Assembly: GCA_004297775.1 (NCBI GenBank)
Contig: SCUE01000033.1
Location: 1 to 64,000, forward strand
Length of the DNA: 64,000 nucleotides
Direction: 5' to 3'
DNA from: Chloroflexota bacterium
Lineage (GTDB): Bacteria > Chloroflexota > UBA6077 > FW602-bin22
Shown: piece by piece, positions 37,343 through 47,184 of the stretch
Numbering within the stretch: the first letter of the stretch is position 1
How the letters are laid out: each line of letters opens with the position of its first letter
The notes under the pieces: generated by a model
The model's database searches: none
What the model saw: only the letters and a program-made list of their open reading frames with translations
Told to the model about the DNA's origin: nothing
Program-made: the position numbers and the translations under genes

Positions 37343-38328
37343 TCCAGTGTCACCTGTCCGTGGTCGGAGACGTTCAGATTTCCGCGCGCACCGCGCACCT
37401 GCGTTCGCTCGCCTATGAGGCTATCGCGAATCGCTGATTCGTGAATCTCGCAGTGTCCACCCACGATGCTCATCGCGATATCCGATCTCGAAATCTTCGT
37501 CCCGGCGCCGATCGACGCGAATGGACCAATCGTCGACTGCTCGATCATCGCGCCTTCACCGACGAAAACCGGTGGAATGAGCGTGACGCCCGATCCGATT
37601 GTTCCGCGGATGTCGTTGCCCGACCGGCCCAGAAGCGTGGCGTTCGTCTCCAGGACCGCCTCGATGGTCCCGCAATCGGCCCATAACGGCGTCGGACCGA
37701 CGCGAAAGCGCGCACCGCGAACGATCATTTCCTGAAGGGCATCGGCCAGGTAGAACTCCCCCCCGACGCGCTGATCGCGCGCGACGATGTGATCGATGGC
37801 GGCGAACAGGTCGTTCGGCCGAGTGACGTAGTAAACGCCGACAACGGCCAAATTCGACACCGGTTCCGGTGGTTTCTCCACGAGACGTGTAATCAGATCG
37901 TCCTCAACGACCGCGACGCCGAAGCGACGCGGATCATCGACCTCTCGGACGAAGAGCAGACCATCCGCGTCGAGGTTCTCCAATCCCGAAAGATCGGCGT
38001 CAAAGATCGTGTCGGCAAAGATGATCAGCATCGGGTGCGTGATCAACTCGCGCGTCAACGCTATTGCGGGTGCCTGTCCGCGTAATTCGCGCTGGATGAC
38101 AAACCGGCAAGGGAACGGGCAGGACGTGGCCGCCCAGGCCTCGACCTGTTCGCCGAGATGACCGGTTATGAATATCACTTCCTCGACCGAGAGACCGATC
38201 AACCGATCGAGAATGTGGGCCAGCATCGGCTTACCCGCCACCGGAATGAGGGGCTTCGGTCGAACGAGCGTGTGAGGCCGAAGCCGAGTTCCCAGTCCCG
38301 CGAGCGGAATGACGACCTGGATTCCCAA
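37339..38328 (-). CDS. Sugar nucleotidyltransferase with left-handed beta-helix tail
   Basis: A 329-residue RmlA/GlmU-like enzyme joining a sugar-1-phosphate to a nucleoside triphosphate. The nucleotide loop PLAGLGTRLRPHT and the lysine-bearing RPKPLIPVAGKPML are at residues 8-35; FADTIFDADL is the metal site. Residues about 230-329 carry hexapeptide repeats (IRGTIGSGVTLIPPVFVGEG and on), as in glucose-1-phosphate thymidylyltransferases of the long type. It probably supplies an activated sugar to surface glycan synthesis. Adjacent to gatA with no gap. Confidence 0.85.
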   Translation of the reverse strand: MGIQVVIPLAGLGTRLRPHTLVRPKPLIPVAGKPMLAHILDRLIGLSVEEVIFITGHLGEQVEAWAATSCPFPCRFVIQRELRGQAPAIALTRELITHPMLIIFADTIFDADLSGLENLDADGLLFVREVDDPRRFGVAVVEDDLITRLVEKPPEPVSNLAVVGVYYVTRPNDLFAAIDHIVARDQRVGGEFYLADALQEMIVRGARFRVGPTPLWADCGTIEAVLETNATLLGRSGNDIRGTIGSGVTLIPPVFVGEGAMIEQSTIGPFASIGAGTKISRSDIAMSIVGGHCEIHESAIRDSLIGERTQVRGARGNLNVSDHGQVTLE

Positions 38329-39768
38329 TTAGGCCATCCGTTCGAGTGCGTCGGCGACACGGAATAGGAGTGGCTCGCCAAGAGCGGGTCCGATCAACTG
38401 AAGACCGACTGGGAGACGGTCGACTTCGTCGGCGGGCACAACCAGCCCGGGCAGGCCGGCGCAATTCAGAGTCACGGTCAGCACGTCCGCCAGATACATC
38501 GAATATGGATCGCTCGTCCGCTCGCCGAACCGAAACGCGACCGTCGGGCAGGTCGGCGTCGCCAGCAGGTCGACGGACTCGAACACGGTGTCGAAGTCAG
38601 CCCGCACGAGCGAGCGCACTTTTTGCGCCTTGACATAATACGCATCATAGTACCCGGATGAGAGAGCATAGGTTCCGATCATGATGCGACGCAGCACCTC
38701 GGGGCCAAACCCCGCGGCGCGACTTTCGGACACCATGGTCCAGAGATCCCGGCCGCCGCGCTGCGACAGCCCGTATTTGACTCCATCGTAGCGGGCCAGG
38801 TTCGCTGATGCCTCAGCCGGCGCAATGACGTAGTAGGCTGCCAGGGCGTAGCGCGTATGGGGAAGTGAGACATCGTGAATCGATGCCCCCAGCCGGTGCA
38901 GACGGTCGATCGATCGTTCGATCGAGGCGGCGACGCCGGCGTCGATTCCTTCCCCGAAGTATTCGCGCGGCACGCCGATCCGCAAGCCATCGAGGCGCGA
39001 TTCGGACGCGCGCTCGAATGTCGGAACGGGACCCGGAAGGGTCGTCGCGTCGTGGGGATCGTGGCCGGCAATCGCGGTCAGTGCCGTCGCGCAATCTTCG
39101 ACCGTTCGGGCGAGTGGGCCGATCTGGTCGAGGGACGAGCCGTAGGCGACCAAACCGTACCGACTGACGCGGCCGTAGGTCGGTTTCAGTCCGACCACGC
39201 CGCAGAACGATGCCGGCAGGCGAACGGACCCACCGGTGTCCGATCCGAAGGCGATCGGCACCTGACCCGACGCGACGGCCGCGCCCGATCCCCCGCTGGA
39301 TCCTCCCGGAACGCGCGATACGTCACGCGGGTTTCGCGTCGGGCCGAAAGCGGAAAATTCGGTTGACGAACCCATCGCGAATTCGTCGAGGTTCGTTTTG
39401 CCAACGATCACAGCGCCGGCCGCGTGAAGGCGACGCGTCACCGTCGCGTCGTATGGTGGCAGGTAGCCTTCGAGAATCCGCGATCCGCAGGTCGTCGGTT
39501 GATCGCGCGTCGATATGTTGTCCTTCAGTGCGACCGGGATCCCATCGAGTCGCGACCGGCACTCGCCGCGGTCGATTCGCTCGTCAGCCTCGTGAGCCTG
39601 TCTGAGCGCGCCATCGGCATCGACGTGCAGGAACGCGTGGATTGCTCCATCCGTCTCGGCGATGCGGGCGAGCGCGGCCTCGGCTAGCTCGGTCGGGGTG
39701 ATGGCGCGAGAGGCGAGCAAGTCGGCCATCTCGGTCGCGGAGAGAGCAGCGTAGCGGTCCGAATTCAC
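38329..39768 (-). CDS. gatA: Asp/Glu-tRNA amidotransferase subunit A
   Basis: A 479-residue amidase-signature enzyme. The Ser-cisSer-Lys triad is K82 (IPVALKDN), S157 (PGGSSGGSG) and S181 (GSDTGGSVR), with the same spacing as in characterised GatA. It releases ammonia from glutamine for tRNA transamidation by GatB. ATG start overlaps the gatC stop. Because AsnRS is present, the complex here probably serves Gln-tRNA(Gln) formation; no GlnRS is seen in the window. Confidence 0.96.
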   Translation of the reverse strand: MNSDRYAALSATEMADLLASRAITPTELAEAALARIAETDGAIHAFLHVDADGALRQAHEADERIDRGECRSRLDGIPVALKDNISTRDQPTTCGSRILEGYLPPYDATVTRRLHAAGAVIVGKTNLDEFAMGSSTEFSAFGPTRNPRDVSRVPGGSSGGSGAAVASGQVPIAFGSDTGGSVRLPASFCGVVGLKPTYGRVSRYGLVAYGSSLDQIGPLARTVEDCATALTAIAGHDPHDATTLPGPVPTFERASESRLDGLRIGVPREYFGEGIDAGVAASIERSIDRLHRLGASIHDVSLPHTRYALAAYYVIAPAEASANLARYDGVKYGLSQRGGRDLWTMVSESRAAGFGPEVLRRIMIGTYALSSGYYDAYYVKAQKVRSLVRADFDTVFESVDLLATPTCPTVAFRFGERTSDPYSMYLADVLTVTLNCAGLPGLVVPADEVDRLPVGLQLIGPALGEPLLFRVADALERMA

Positions 39769-40085
39769 TGATCCTCGAAGACCGGCGGAACCTGAAACTG
39801 ACCGTCGATAACGGCCGGCGCATTGCGCAGCACGTCCGTCGATGACAGACCGGCCATCACGACATCATCCGCCATCACGCTGTCGAGCGGAACGACCGTC
39901 GTCGCGGGCGAAATCGCGGACGTGTCGAGTTCATCCAGCGCCGCGACGTGCTGGAGGATCGAGGCCAGGTCGGAGCGAAGGGTCTCAATCTGTGGCGCGG
40001 TCAAAGCGAGGCGGGCCAGGACCGCGACACGCTCGACATCGGCGACGGTCAGCGTGCCGGGATCGCCTGAGTTGTGCGAGGTCAT
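39765..40085 (-). CDS. gatC: Asp/Glu-tRNA amidotransferase subunit C
   Basis: A 106-residue GatC, the belt that wraps GatA and links it to Gat[20 protein letters not shown] and the distal [19 protein letters not shown] are family hallmarks. The ATG at 40085 overlaps the asnS stop (ATGA); an upstream in-frame extension lies within asnS and is ignored. Confidence 0.93.
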   Translation of the reverse strand: MTSHNSGDPGTLTVADVERVAVLARLALTAPQIETLRSDLASILQHVAALDELDTSAISPATTVVPLDSVMADDVVMAGLSSTDVLRNAPAVIDGQFQVPPVFEDQ

Positions 40086-41374
40086 GGATACAGGCGATCG
40101 AGCGTGCGCGCGAAGGGGATCGTCTCGCGCAGGTGATGGAGTCCGCAGATCCACGCGACCGTGCGCTCGATACCGAGTCCAAAGCCGCTGTGCGGAACGC
40201 TTCCGTAGCGGCGCAAGTCGAGATACCAGTCAAATTGTTCGCGCGAAAGCCCGTGTTCATCGATCCGATGCTCGAGGAGCGCAAGGTCGTCGATGCGCTG
40301 GCTCCCGCCGATGATCTCGCCGTACCCCTCGGGCGCGAGGAGATCGGCGCAGAGCGCGAGCTCCGGTCGAGCGGGATCGGCCTTCATATAGAAGGCCTTG
40401 ATCGAGGATGGGTACCGGTGCACGAACAATGGTCGATCGAACTCGCTGGCGATCACCGTTTCGTGACCGCCGCCGAAGTCGTCACCCCAGGTAATCTCTT
40501 CACCGAGCGCGCGGAGCTTCTCGATTGCGTCGTCGTATGTGATGCGCGGGAATGGCGGTGTGACGCGTTCAAGCGCGGTCGTATCGCGTTCGAGCACGGC
40601 AAGGTCATCGCCGTTTCGATCGAGAACTGTCGCGACGATATGCGTAATCAGGCGCTCCTGGAGCGCCATCGAATCGTCGAGATCGAAGAACGCCATCTCC
40701 GGCTCGACCATCCAGAACTCGGTCAAATGGCGGCGTGTCTTGGATTTCTCGGCGCGAAACGTGGGTCCGAAGCAATACACGCGTCCGAGTGCCATCGCGG
40801 CCGCTTCGACGTAGAGCTGGCCGCTCTGTGACAGATAGGCCGTCTGATCGAAATACTGTGTCGAAAACAGGGTTGTCGTTCCCTCGGCGGCGTTCCCGGT
40901 CAGGATCGGCGAGTCGATCACGGTGAATCCCTCGCTATCGAGGAAGCCTCGTATCGCCCCGATGATCCGAGCGCGAATCCGCATGATCGCCTGCTGGCGC
41001 GAGGATCGAAGCCACAGGTGGCGATTCGACATCAAGAAGTCGACGCCGTGGTCTTTCGGCGTAATCGGATACTCGTGCGCTTCGTGAATGACCGTGAGAC
41101 CAGACACAGTCATCTCGAAACCACCCGGCGCGCGTGAATCGGCGCGCACGTGGCCCGAGATGCGGAGCGATGACTCCTGCCCGATCCGACCCGCGAGGGC
41201 AAAGAGTCCCGGGTCCACATCGCGGGCCGACACGATGCCTTGAATCGACCCGCTGCCATCGCGAACGATCAAGAAATGCAGACGACCGCTCGATCGTCGG
41301 GCCTGAAGCCAGCCCGAGACTTCGACATCCTGATCGACGAATCGTCCGACATCGACGATACGCGCAGTCGCCAT
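40082..41374 (-). CDS. asnS: Asparaginyl-tRNA synthetase
   Basis: A 430-residue class IIb synthetase charging tRNA-Asn. N-terminal OB-fold ([19 protein letters not shown]), then [14 protein letters not shown], motif 2 around [15 protein letters not shown] and motif 3 [15 protein letters not shown]. The short length and [12 protein letters not shown] end separate it from AspRS, which carries a GAD insert. ATG at 41374 is chosen; a GTG two codons earlier is possible. It heads the operon asnS-gatC-gatA-nucleotidyltransferase-Lrp-aminotransferase-gatB. Confidence 0.94.
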   Translation of the reverse strand: MATARIVDVGRFVDQDVEVSGWLQARRSSGRLHFLIVRDGSGSIQGIVSARDVDPGLFALAGRIGQESSLRISGHVRADSRAPGGFEMTVSGLTVIHEAHEYPITPKDHGVDFLMSNRHLWLRSSRQQAIMRIRARIIGAIRGFLDSEGFTVIDSPILTGNAAEGTTTLFSTQYFDQTAYLSQSGQLYVEAAAMALGRVYCFGPTFRAEKSKTRRHLTEFWMVEPEMAFFDLDDSMALQERLITHIVATVLDRNGDDLAVLERDTTALERVTPPFPRITYDDAIEKLRALGEEITWGDDFGGGHETVIASEFDRPLFVHRYPSSIKAFYMKADPARPELALCADLLAPEGYGEIIGGSQRIDDLALLEHRIDEHGLSREQFDWYLDLRRYGSVPHSGFGLGIERTVAWICGLHHLRETIPFARTLDRLYP

Positions 41375-41384
41375 AATCACAAAA

Positions 41385-41390
41385 AGTCTA
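41385..41390 (-). promoter_or_regulatory. -10 box before asnS
   Basis: TAGACT on the minus strand, ten bases before the asnS ATG and four before the alternative GTG. No ribosome-binding site lies between. No convincing -35. Confidence 0.45.
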
Positions 41391-41449
41391 GCAGAGCCTT
41401 CGGGGCCGCCCTACCAGTCGGATCGGTCACGGCATTCTATTACGCTTCG

Positions 41450-42142
41450 CTAATGGCCCTGTTCGAGTGAAGCGCGCGTGGCGGTCACGCCGAATACCGA
41501 CGCGGCGCCAGCCTGTGAGAGCGCCGCCGCGCACGCAAACAGCGTTGCGCCCGTCGTGCAGACATCATCGACCAGGAGAACGACCTCGCCCTTCGCGGCG
41601 GGGTGCGCCTTGAATGCGCGACGCACGTTCGCGAGACGAGCCACGCGTGATGAGCCGGCCTGCGGCGGCGTCGGTCGAGTGCGCGTCAACAACCGACGCA
41701 TGGGAAGACGCATCGTCGCGGCCACGTCGCGAGCCAGGAGCTCGGCCTGATTGAATCCGCGTTCGCGCTTGCGCTCCGGATGCAGAGGAACCGGTACGAC
41801 GACTGTCGCGTGCGCAGTGACCGTCGCCGCCATCGCTGGCGCCAGGACGTGGGCCAAGTGGCGATGGCCGCGATACTTCATGTTCAACACCATCGTCCGA
41901 GCGAGTTCCCGGTGCTCGAATGGGGCGGTGATCCCGGCGATCGGTGGGTGCTCGCGGTAGCAGTCTGGGCAGAGAGTCGAGCGAGCACCCGGCGCGGCAC
42001 AGACCCGGCAGTGGTGCTCGTCCAGACGGGGCAGGCGCTCGGCGCACGCACTGCACAACCACGTACCACGTATGGCGCAGCGGGCGCAACGAGGTGGGCT
42101 GATGAGATCGAGGATGAGCGCAATTGGGTTGAGAGTGACCAT
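41450..42142 (-). CDS. comF: ComF-family phosphoribosyltransferase-like protein
   Basis: A 230-residue ComF homologue. A double zinc ribbon at the N terminus (RCARCAIRGTWLCSACAERL, then CRVCAAPG and LCPDC) precedes a type I PRTase fold with the PRPP loop VVLLVDDVCTTGATL. VVVPVPLHPERKRERGFNQAE is the other family hallmark. ComF is needed for late DNA uptake in naturally competent bacteria, but homologues occur in non-competent ones. No other competence gene is near. Confidence 0.9.
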   Translation of the reverse strand: MVTLNPIALILDLISPPRCARCAIRGTWLCSACAERLPRLDEHHCRVCAAPGARSTLCPDCYREHPPIAGITAPFEHRELARTMVLNMKYRGHRHLAHVLAPAMAATVTAHATVVVPVPLHPERKRERGFNQAELLARDVAATMRLPMRRLLTRTRPTPPQAGSSRVARLANVRRAFKAHPAAKGEVVLLVDDVCTTGATLFACAAALSQAGAASVFGVTATRASLEQGH

Positions 42143-42342
42143 CCCTGCCGCAGCGACTTGAAGTCGTGGACGAATCCCCGCAATCGTCGCGCCAGTTGAC
42201 GATATGTGAGCGCGCGCGCGACGCGCAACCTTCCGCGGGTTGGCGCCGGCGGGTCGTCGTACGATTGTTAGGTTGCGTGATTGTGCGTGCGTACGCCAGT
42301 TCGTCTGCTATCCCGCGGGAGGAGTTGGCAGCGGGCGTCGGT
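42143..42342. other. 200-base non-coding gap between DUF881 gene and comF
   Basis: The longest gap on this strand. Short frames across it are of low-complexity composition and match nothing. No tRNA, clear promoter or terminator is seen, although a comF promoter must lie here or upstream. Confidence 0.4.
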
Positions 42343-43020
42343 CTAGTTGCTCGGCGCGGCGTGGGCAAAGGCGAAGCGCGGCGTTTCCGCGACTGCCGGA
42401 ATCTGCAGCGCTTCGACGCGCGTGAGCATCAGTCGACCGCCCGGGTACGTATTCTGTAAATACGAAAGCAGACCACCTTTGCGCGTCAACGCCCGGTCGA
42501 GCGTTTCGGGGGCCCCAATTGCCGCGAACCGATACGGCGCGACGACGAGACGGCCGTTCACGACCAGGCGTCCACGATCCGACGCGACAAACGTCCGTCC
42601 ACCGATGCGGTCACCGTTGAGCGCGAGCACTTCGGCCCCCGCATTGCGAAACTCGTTGATCAGGTCCTGAACATCCTCGACGCGGATATCGGCCGCGATC
42701 TCCAGTTCGATACCCGGCCCCGCAATTGCGACGGTGCCGTTCATTGTCCGCAGCTTAGCGAGGTCCGACGCAAGCTCCGCTGCCCGCGCGGCGCCATATT
42801 CATCGCGCTGTTTCTCGATTTGCGCCGTCAAGTTCTCGACTTCAGAACGAAGGGCGACATTCGCGTCGTACAGATTGCTGACGATCTGCGCCTGATCGGC
42901 GGTCGTCTCAGCCTGCTTCGTCGAAACAATCTTGCCCTGCGTGCGAATCTGAACCATCAAAAGGATGCCGAACGCCGCGCAAACCGCGGCCAGGACAATT
43001 CGTCCGGCCGGACCTCTCAC
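42343..43020 (-). CDS. DUF881 membrane-anchored protein (second of a pair)
   Basis: A 225-residue protein with a membrane helix at about 8-25 (IVLAAVCAAFGILLMVQI), a coiled coil at about 35-85 and the DUF881 domain (NGTVAIAGPGIELEIAAD, then LINEFRNAGAEVLALNGDRI, then YRFAAIGAPETLDRAL). DUF881 proteins occur next to cell-division genes in Gram-positive bacteria; their role is unknown. GTG start overlaps the first DUF881 stop. Confidence 0.85.
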   Translation of the reverse strand: MRGPAGRIVLAAVCAAFGILLMVQIRTQGKIVSTKQAETTADQAQIVSNLYDANVALRSEVENLTAQIEKQRDEYGAARAAELASDLAKLRTMNGTVAIAGPGIELEIAADIRVEDVQDLINEFRNAGAEVLALNGDRIGGRTFVASDRGRLVVNGRLVVAPYRFAAIGAPETLDRALTRKGGLLSYLQNTYPGGRLMLTRVEALQIPAVAETPRFAFAHAAPSN

Positions 43021-43931
43021 TTCGGCACCGCCGTCACCTGCGTCGTGGACGACGCCGTAGCGCCGGCCGCGTCCGCCCGCGCATACCGGATGTCGAAGCT
43101 TCCCGAGAAGGCGGAAACGGTCGCCTCTCCGCGAATTCTCTGATACGAGAATTGGAGGCCGTACGCTTTGACACGGTTCTTGAGCGACTTCAGAGCGGTC
43201 GAATCGGCTAAGGCGCCCTCGATCCGCGCCTGATCACCGATCACGATGAACTCATAGGGCGGCGAGGTCCGGGTATCGTTGACCAGAATTGTTGAGCCGA
43301 CGCAGTAGATCGACGTTGGCGACACGATCCGTTCGCCGTTCACTGAGATCGCCTCGGCGCCGGCCGCCCAGAGTGAATTGACGATGTCCCGCAACTGGTA
43401 CTCGTGAACGATGTACAGCGCAGGGTCGTCCTTCGCCGGAATCGATTTCGTGGCGCTGTCGTCAACGACGACTCGAACTCCCGGTCCGCGGACCGCAACC
43501 GCGCCGGCGAGCAGTCTCTCTTCGTCGATCGCGTGTGTGAGGTCGGCCAGTTCGCGCTCGCCCGACGCCGCGGCTTGCCGCTGAGCGGCCAACCGAGGCC
43601 GGAGGTCCGCGATCAGACGCTTGAGGTCGGTCTGCTCGGCTTCGAGCCGTTGAATCGTCGTCGCGGCGATCTCACGCCGGTACTCGGGTGATGATGCGGC
43701 CAGTCTTGGTTTGCTCTGCCACTGCGCCGTGATGTAGACGCCGAGCAAGATTGCCAGGACGGTCAGGCCGAGTGTCTGTCGGCGAACCCGCGGAACGGTT
43801 CGCCGCTGGCGCATTCTCGCCCTCGGCTCGGTCGCCGGCGGTGATGCCGAAGCGTTGGGCGATGGTGCCGCGACATCGGGCGCCGGCATGATGACGCCCA
43901 ACGCCGCGTCGTGCCGAACGGCCGTGCTCAC
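43017..43931 (-). CDS. DUF881 membrane-anchored protein (first of a pair)
   Basis: A 304-residue paralogue of the next gene. A basic Pro-rich N-tail (about 1-55) precedes the membrane helix (LGLTVLAILLGVYITAQW), a coiled coil (LEAEQTDLKRLIADLRPRLA) and DUF881 (AVRGPGVRVVVDDS, IVNSLWAAGAEAISVNGERI, YEFIVIGDQARIEGAL). The GTG at 43931 overlaps the stop of the DUF1461 gene; longer readings lie inside it. Probably forms a heteromer with its neighbour at the membrane. Confidence 0.83.
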   Translation of the reverse strand: MSTAVRHDAALGVIMPAPDVAAPSPNASASPPATEPRARMRQRRTVPRVRRQTLGLTVLAILLGVYITAQWQSKPRLAASSPEYRREIAATTIQRLEAEQTDLKRLIADLRPRLAAQRQAAASGERELADLTHAIDEERLLAGAVAVRGPGVRVVVDDSATKSIPAKDDPALYIVHEYQLRDIVNSLWAAGAEAISVNGERIVSPTSIYCVGSTILVNDTRTSPPYEFIVIGDQARIEGALADSTALKSLKNRVKAYGLQFSYQRIRGEATVSAFSGSFDIRYARADAAGATASSTTQVTAVPK

Positions 43932-44608
43932 CGCGCGGCCCCAATGCGAGCCCGACTCACCGCGAAGCCTCCGATTCCCACGACCAATGCAAATAACACC
44001 GCGCGTACCGCAACCGTGACGGCGGATTCGAACCAGAACCCGAACGGAAAAATCCGGATGAGGTTGTCGGTCCGTGGGTCGAGGAGCCACATGTCGTTGT
44101 CGAATGACAGGAGATGGAAGCGGAGGAAGAGTGACTCGAAATCAACCGCCGCCAGCAGGCCGAACGCGGCGATGAGCCCAATCGTGAGACCTGCGCCAAT
44201 CGCCTCCAGGCGACCGATCCAGACGAGCCCGTCACGACGCCGAAAGAACACCCGCGCGAAGAAGATCAGCCCGAGTGTCACCAGCGACAGCCACTTGGCT
44301 TGCGAGACGCGACGGACGATTTCGCGGACGTCGTTCATATGCCCAATCTCGCGCTCGTTGAAGACATCGACCGGGGCACCGGCCGCGCCGAGCGAGGCAA
44401 TGAGCGACTCGTTTGAGCCGAAGAACGCGACGATTGCGCCGTTAATCGGCGCCAACTGCGCTTCGTTGAATTCGGTCGTGCGACCGATCGCGTGTTGTCG
44501 CTGTCCACTGGCGTAGAAGGCCGCGTCGAAGAGGAGCGTTTCGATGCTCAGGGCGATCAGAAAGATGGGAACACTGACGATGGCGACCATCGACGCACTC
44601 GCCCACAC
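43928..44608 (-). CDS. TIGR01906/DUF1461 membrane protein, Lit-like lipoprotein transacylase candidate
   Basis: A 226-residue protein with about four membrane helices and a large outside loop. The family patterns FNEREIGHMNDVREIV and FHLLSFDNDMWLLDPRTDNL are clear. This is the family of Lit, which moves an acyl chain within lipoproteins to give the lyso form. Two histidines, H90 and H165, are spaced about as the catalytic pair reported for Lit. Activity here is inference. It is the first gene of a three-gene unit with the DUF881 pair; GTG start. Confidence 0.65.
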   Translation of the reverse strand: MWASASMVAIVSVPIFLIALSIETLLFDAAFYASGQRQHAIGRTTEFNEAQLAPINGAIVAFFGSNESLIASLGAAGAPVDVFNEREIGHMNDVREIVRRVSQAKWLSLVTLGLIFFARVFFRRRDGLVWIGRLEAIGAGLTIGLIAAFGLLAAVDFESLFLRFHLLSFDNDMWLLDPRTDNLIRIFPFGFWFESAVTVAVRAVLFALVVGIGGFAVSRARIGAAR

Positions 44609-44701
44609 TTGCCCCGTTGCCCCCGGCCGCGCGCCAACTCCCGGCTGACATAAAGTGTAACTTGCGCGGCGCCATCACGGTGCTAGTTCGTTCGCCAGCC
44701 A

Positions 44702-44707
44702 TATAAT
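44702..44707 (+). promoter_or_regulatory. -10 box before mazG and the glycan operon
   Basis: TATAAT ending nine bases before the mazG GTG, with no -35 match. The transcript would start at or next to the start codon. Possibly drives mazG and the downstream chain of coupled glycosyltransferase genes. Confidence 0.55.
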
Positions 44708-44716
44708 CGGTCGGGA

Positions 44717-46198
44717 GTGGCGTCCCTCACGATTGTCGGACTTGGTCCGGGTCGTCTGAGCGACTTGACGCGCGACGCCGAGGTGATTCTTCAAGGGGCC
44801 GACGAGGTCTGGCTGCGGACCCGGCGGCATCCGCTTTTCGCCTGGCTGCGGGAGCGCCGGCGGGTGCACACGTTCGATCACATCTACGCGCGCGCCGCGT
44901 CGGTCGAACATGTGTATCCGCGTATCGTCGAGCGCATTGTCACGCTCGCGAAGCGGCGCCGAGGTGTCATCTATGCCGTCCCAGGCCATCCGCTCGTCGG
45001 CGAGCGCACGGTTCGTCTCGCAATTGGGCGCGCGCGCACGCTCGGAATTGCGACTCAACTGATCTCGGGCGTGTCGTTCATCGACCACGTCCTGGCGTTG
45101 ACAGGCCTTGACGCCCTGGAGTGGGAGACGCAAATCATCGACGGACATCGCCTCGGCGAACAGATCGGATCGGATGGGCGACACGATGTCTTTGGCGATC
45201 GTGCCTCGTACGTTGATCCGACCCGTCTTGTGATCGTCGGCCAGGTCGATTCTCAACGCATCCTATCCGGCGTGAAACTGGTGCTGCTTCGGGCGTATCC
45301 CTCGACTCATATCGTCCACGTCGTGGATGGTGAGTCGGCCACGCCGATGCCTCTCGTCGAAATCGACCGGCGCCGAACCGACCATCTCGTCAGCCTCGCA
45401 ATCACGCCGATATCGCGTCTCGATGCGCGACGCGATATCGAAACTCTGCGACACGTCGTGGCGCGCTTGCGCGCACCGGACGGATGCCCGTGGGACCGCG
45501 AGCAAACTCCCACCTCGCTTCGGAGGGCACTGATCGAAGAGGCATACGAGGCGGTCGACGCGATCGATCGCGGAGCGGCGACCGACAATTGGGACGATCT
45601 GGCCGAGGAGCTCGGAGACCTCCTCATGAACGTCTTCCTGCAGGTCCAGATTGCCGACGAGTCCGCCCGTTTCGATCTCGGCGAGGTCATCGAGGGCATC
45701 GTGACCAAGCTGATTCGGCGACATCCGCACGTCTTCGGCGACCTGGAACTCAAGACCGCTGACGCGGTCCTGGCGAACTGGGACCGTATCAAGCTTGCCG
45801 AAAAGCGCGATGATGTCGAGGCAAGCCGACTCGGTCGCGTTCCGGCTTCATTGCCCGCGTTGGCGCGCGCCCAAACGCTCCACCGGCGGGCATCGCGGAC
45901 AGGATTTCGGTGGCACTCGATCGAAGATGTCTGGCAGAAGCTGGCCGAGGAGATCGGCGAACTGCGGCACGCCGAGCCGGAAGATCGCCTCGATGAACTC
46001 GGTGATGTCTTATTCGTGGGAGTGATCCTGGCGAACTGGCTTGGCCTGGATGCCGAAGACGCGCTGCGTCAGTCCGGCAGCAAGTTCGAGTCGCGCTTCC
46101 GTGCGATGGAGAGGCTTCTTGCGCGCGACAACGTCGATCCCGCGACTCTCGCCACGCCGGAATGGCTCGCCTACTGGACTCGGGCAAAGGCGGAATGA
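44717..46198 (+). CDS. mazG: TP-methylase/MazG fusion nucleotide pyrophosphohydrolase (YabN-like)
   Basis: A 493-residue fusion. Residues 1-215 form a tetrapyrrole-methylase fold (LTIVGLGPGRLSDLTRDAE, YAVPGHPLVGERT); residues 240-490 form two MazG modules, the first with the catalytic acidic set in LIEEAYEAVDAI and DLAEELGDLLMNV, the second EEIGELRHAE and DELGDVLFVG. It hydrolyses nucleoside triphosphates to monophosphates, cleaning damaged nucleotides or lowering ppGpp. The same fusion is found as YabN in Bacillus. Its stop overlaps a GT2 gene. Confidence 0.93.
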   Translation: MASLTIVGLGPGRLSDLTRDAEVILQGADEVWLRTRRHPLFAWLRERRRVHTFDHIYARAASVEHVYPRIVERIVTLAKRRRGVIYAVPGHPLVGERTVRLAIGRARTLGIATQLISGVSFIDHVLALTGLDALEWETQIIDGHRLGEQIGSDGRHDVFGDRASYVDPTRLVIVGQVDSQRILSGVKLVLLRAYPSTHIVHVVDGESATPMPLVEIDRRRTDHLVSLAITPISRLDARRDIETLRHVVARLRAPDGCPWDREQTPTSLRRALIEEAYEAVDAIDRGAATDNWDDLAEELGDLLMNVFLQVQIADESARFDLGEVIEGIVTKLIRRHPHVFGDLELKTADAVLANWDRIKLAEKRDDVEASRLGRVPASLPALARAQTLHRRASRTGFRWHSIEDVWQKLAEEIGELRHAEPEDRLDELGDVLFVGVILANWLGLDAEDALRQSGSKFESRFRAMERLLARDNVDPATLATPEWLAYWTRAKAE

Positions 46199-47184
46199 AC
46201 TCTGCCGCGGTCCGGCTCGACAGGCCGGACGTCGACGTCATCATCGTGAGCCGCGATACGCGCGAGTTGCTTCGCGTGTGTCTTGCCTCGATCGAGATGG
46301 CTCGGCCAGCGTACGGCGGCGAGATTCATATCATCGTTGTCGACTGCGCTTCGTCGGACGACACGGTTGGCGCGCTCACGCCAGGGTTTCCACGCGTGCG
46401 ATGGCTGCCGTCCAGCGAGAACCTCGGATTCACGCGGGGTAACAATCTGGCGCTTCGGGCGACTCGCTCACCACTGGTTCTGTTTCTCAATCCGGACACC
46501 GTCATCCAGCCAGATGCCCTGCCGAGAATGACCGCGAGCCTGCTGGATTCGTCGCGGCGAGGTCTGGTCGGGCCGCGGCTCCTGAATCCGGACGGCACGA
46601 CTCAATCGTCCCGCCGCCGCTTCCCAAGCGTGTGGACGGGATTCATCGAAAGCACGGTCTGGCAACGGTGGGCGGATTCGTGGAATGTCGTGGCCGATTT
46701 CTTCGTGCGCGATCGGTCGAGCGATGAAGATCAGTCGGTCGATTGGGTCGTAGGCGCGTGCATGCTTGCGCAGCGTGACGCGTTGTCCGACGTCGGTCTG
46801 TTCGACGAATCGTTCTTTATGTATTCGGAAGAAGTCGATCTCTGCCGCCGCCTGCGCGATCGCGGCTGGGCGATCGGCTATGTCGCGGGTGCACGGGTGA
46901 CCCACCACGAAGGGCAAAGCAGTCAGCGGAATCTCGTTCGGCGCGATCTGCTCTTTCACGAGAGTCGGGTGCGCTACTACGAGAAGCATTTTGGAGCCTG
47001 GCCGGCGGCACTGCTTCGACTTGCCACGCTTGTGCATTTCGCGATTCTCCTGGGCGAGGAGTCGATGCGAGCATTGCTCGGTCGCGGCCCCGCCGACGAA
47101 CGCTGGCCGCGCGTTCGTGCACACTGGACCGTGGTCTCGACGTTCGCGCGCCAGTCGCTACGTGCGCTGAATCGGGCGCCGTGA
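46195..47184 (+). CDS. Glycosyltransferase family 2 (rhamnosyltransferase-like)
   Basis: A 329-residue GT-A enzyme. DVIIVSRDTRELLRVCL opens the nucleotide-sugar fold, VVDCASSDDT and NLGFTRGNNLAL follow, and the DXD-like NPDT and the late WVVGACMLAQRDAL and FFMYSEEVDLCRRL are typical of rhamnosyl/WbbL-like transferases adding sugars to lipid-linked glycans. ATG at 46195 overlaps the mazG stop. First gene of the glycan cluster. Confidence 0.9.
   Translation: MNSAAVRLDRPDVDVIIVSRDTRELLRVCLASIEMARPAYGGEIHIIVVDCASSDDTVGALTPGFPRVRWLPSSENLGFTRGNNLALRATRSPLVLFLNPDTVIQPDALPRMTASLLDSSRRGLVGPRLLNPDGTTQSSRRRFPSVWTGFIESTVWQRWADSWNVVADFFVRDRSSDEDQSVDWVVGACMLAQRDALSDVGLFDESFFMYSEEVDLCRRLRDRGWAIGYVAGARVTHHEGQSSQRNLVRRDLLFHESRVRYYEKHFGAWPAALLRLATLVHFAILLGEESMRALLGRGPADERWPRVRAHWTVVSTFARQSLRALNRAP

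Noticed and set aside
43017..44090. Longer start for the first DUF881 gene
   Set aside because: The extra 53 codons lie inside the DUF1461 gene and are Arg-rich; the GTG at 43931 makes a GTGA overlap like its neighbours.
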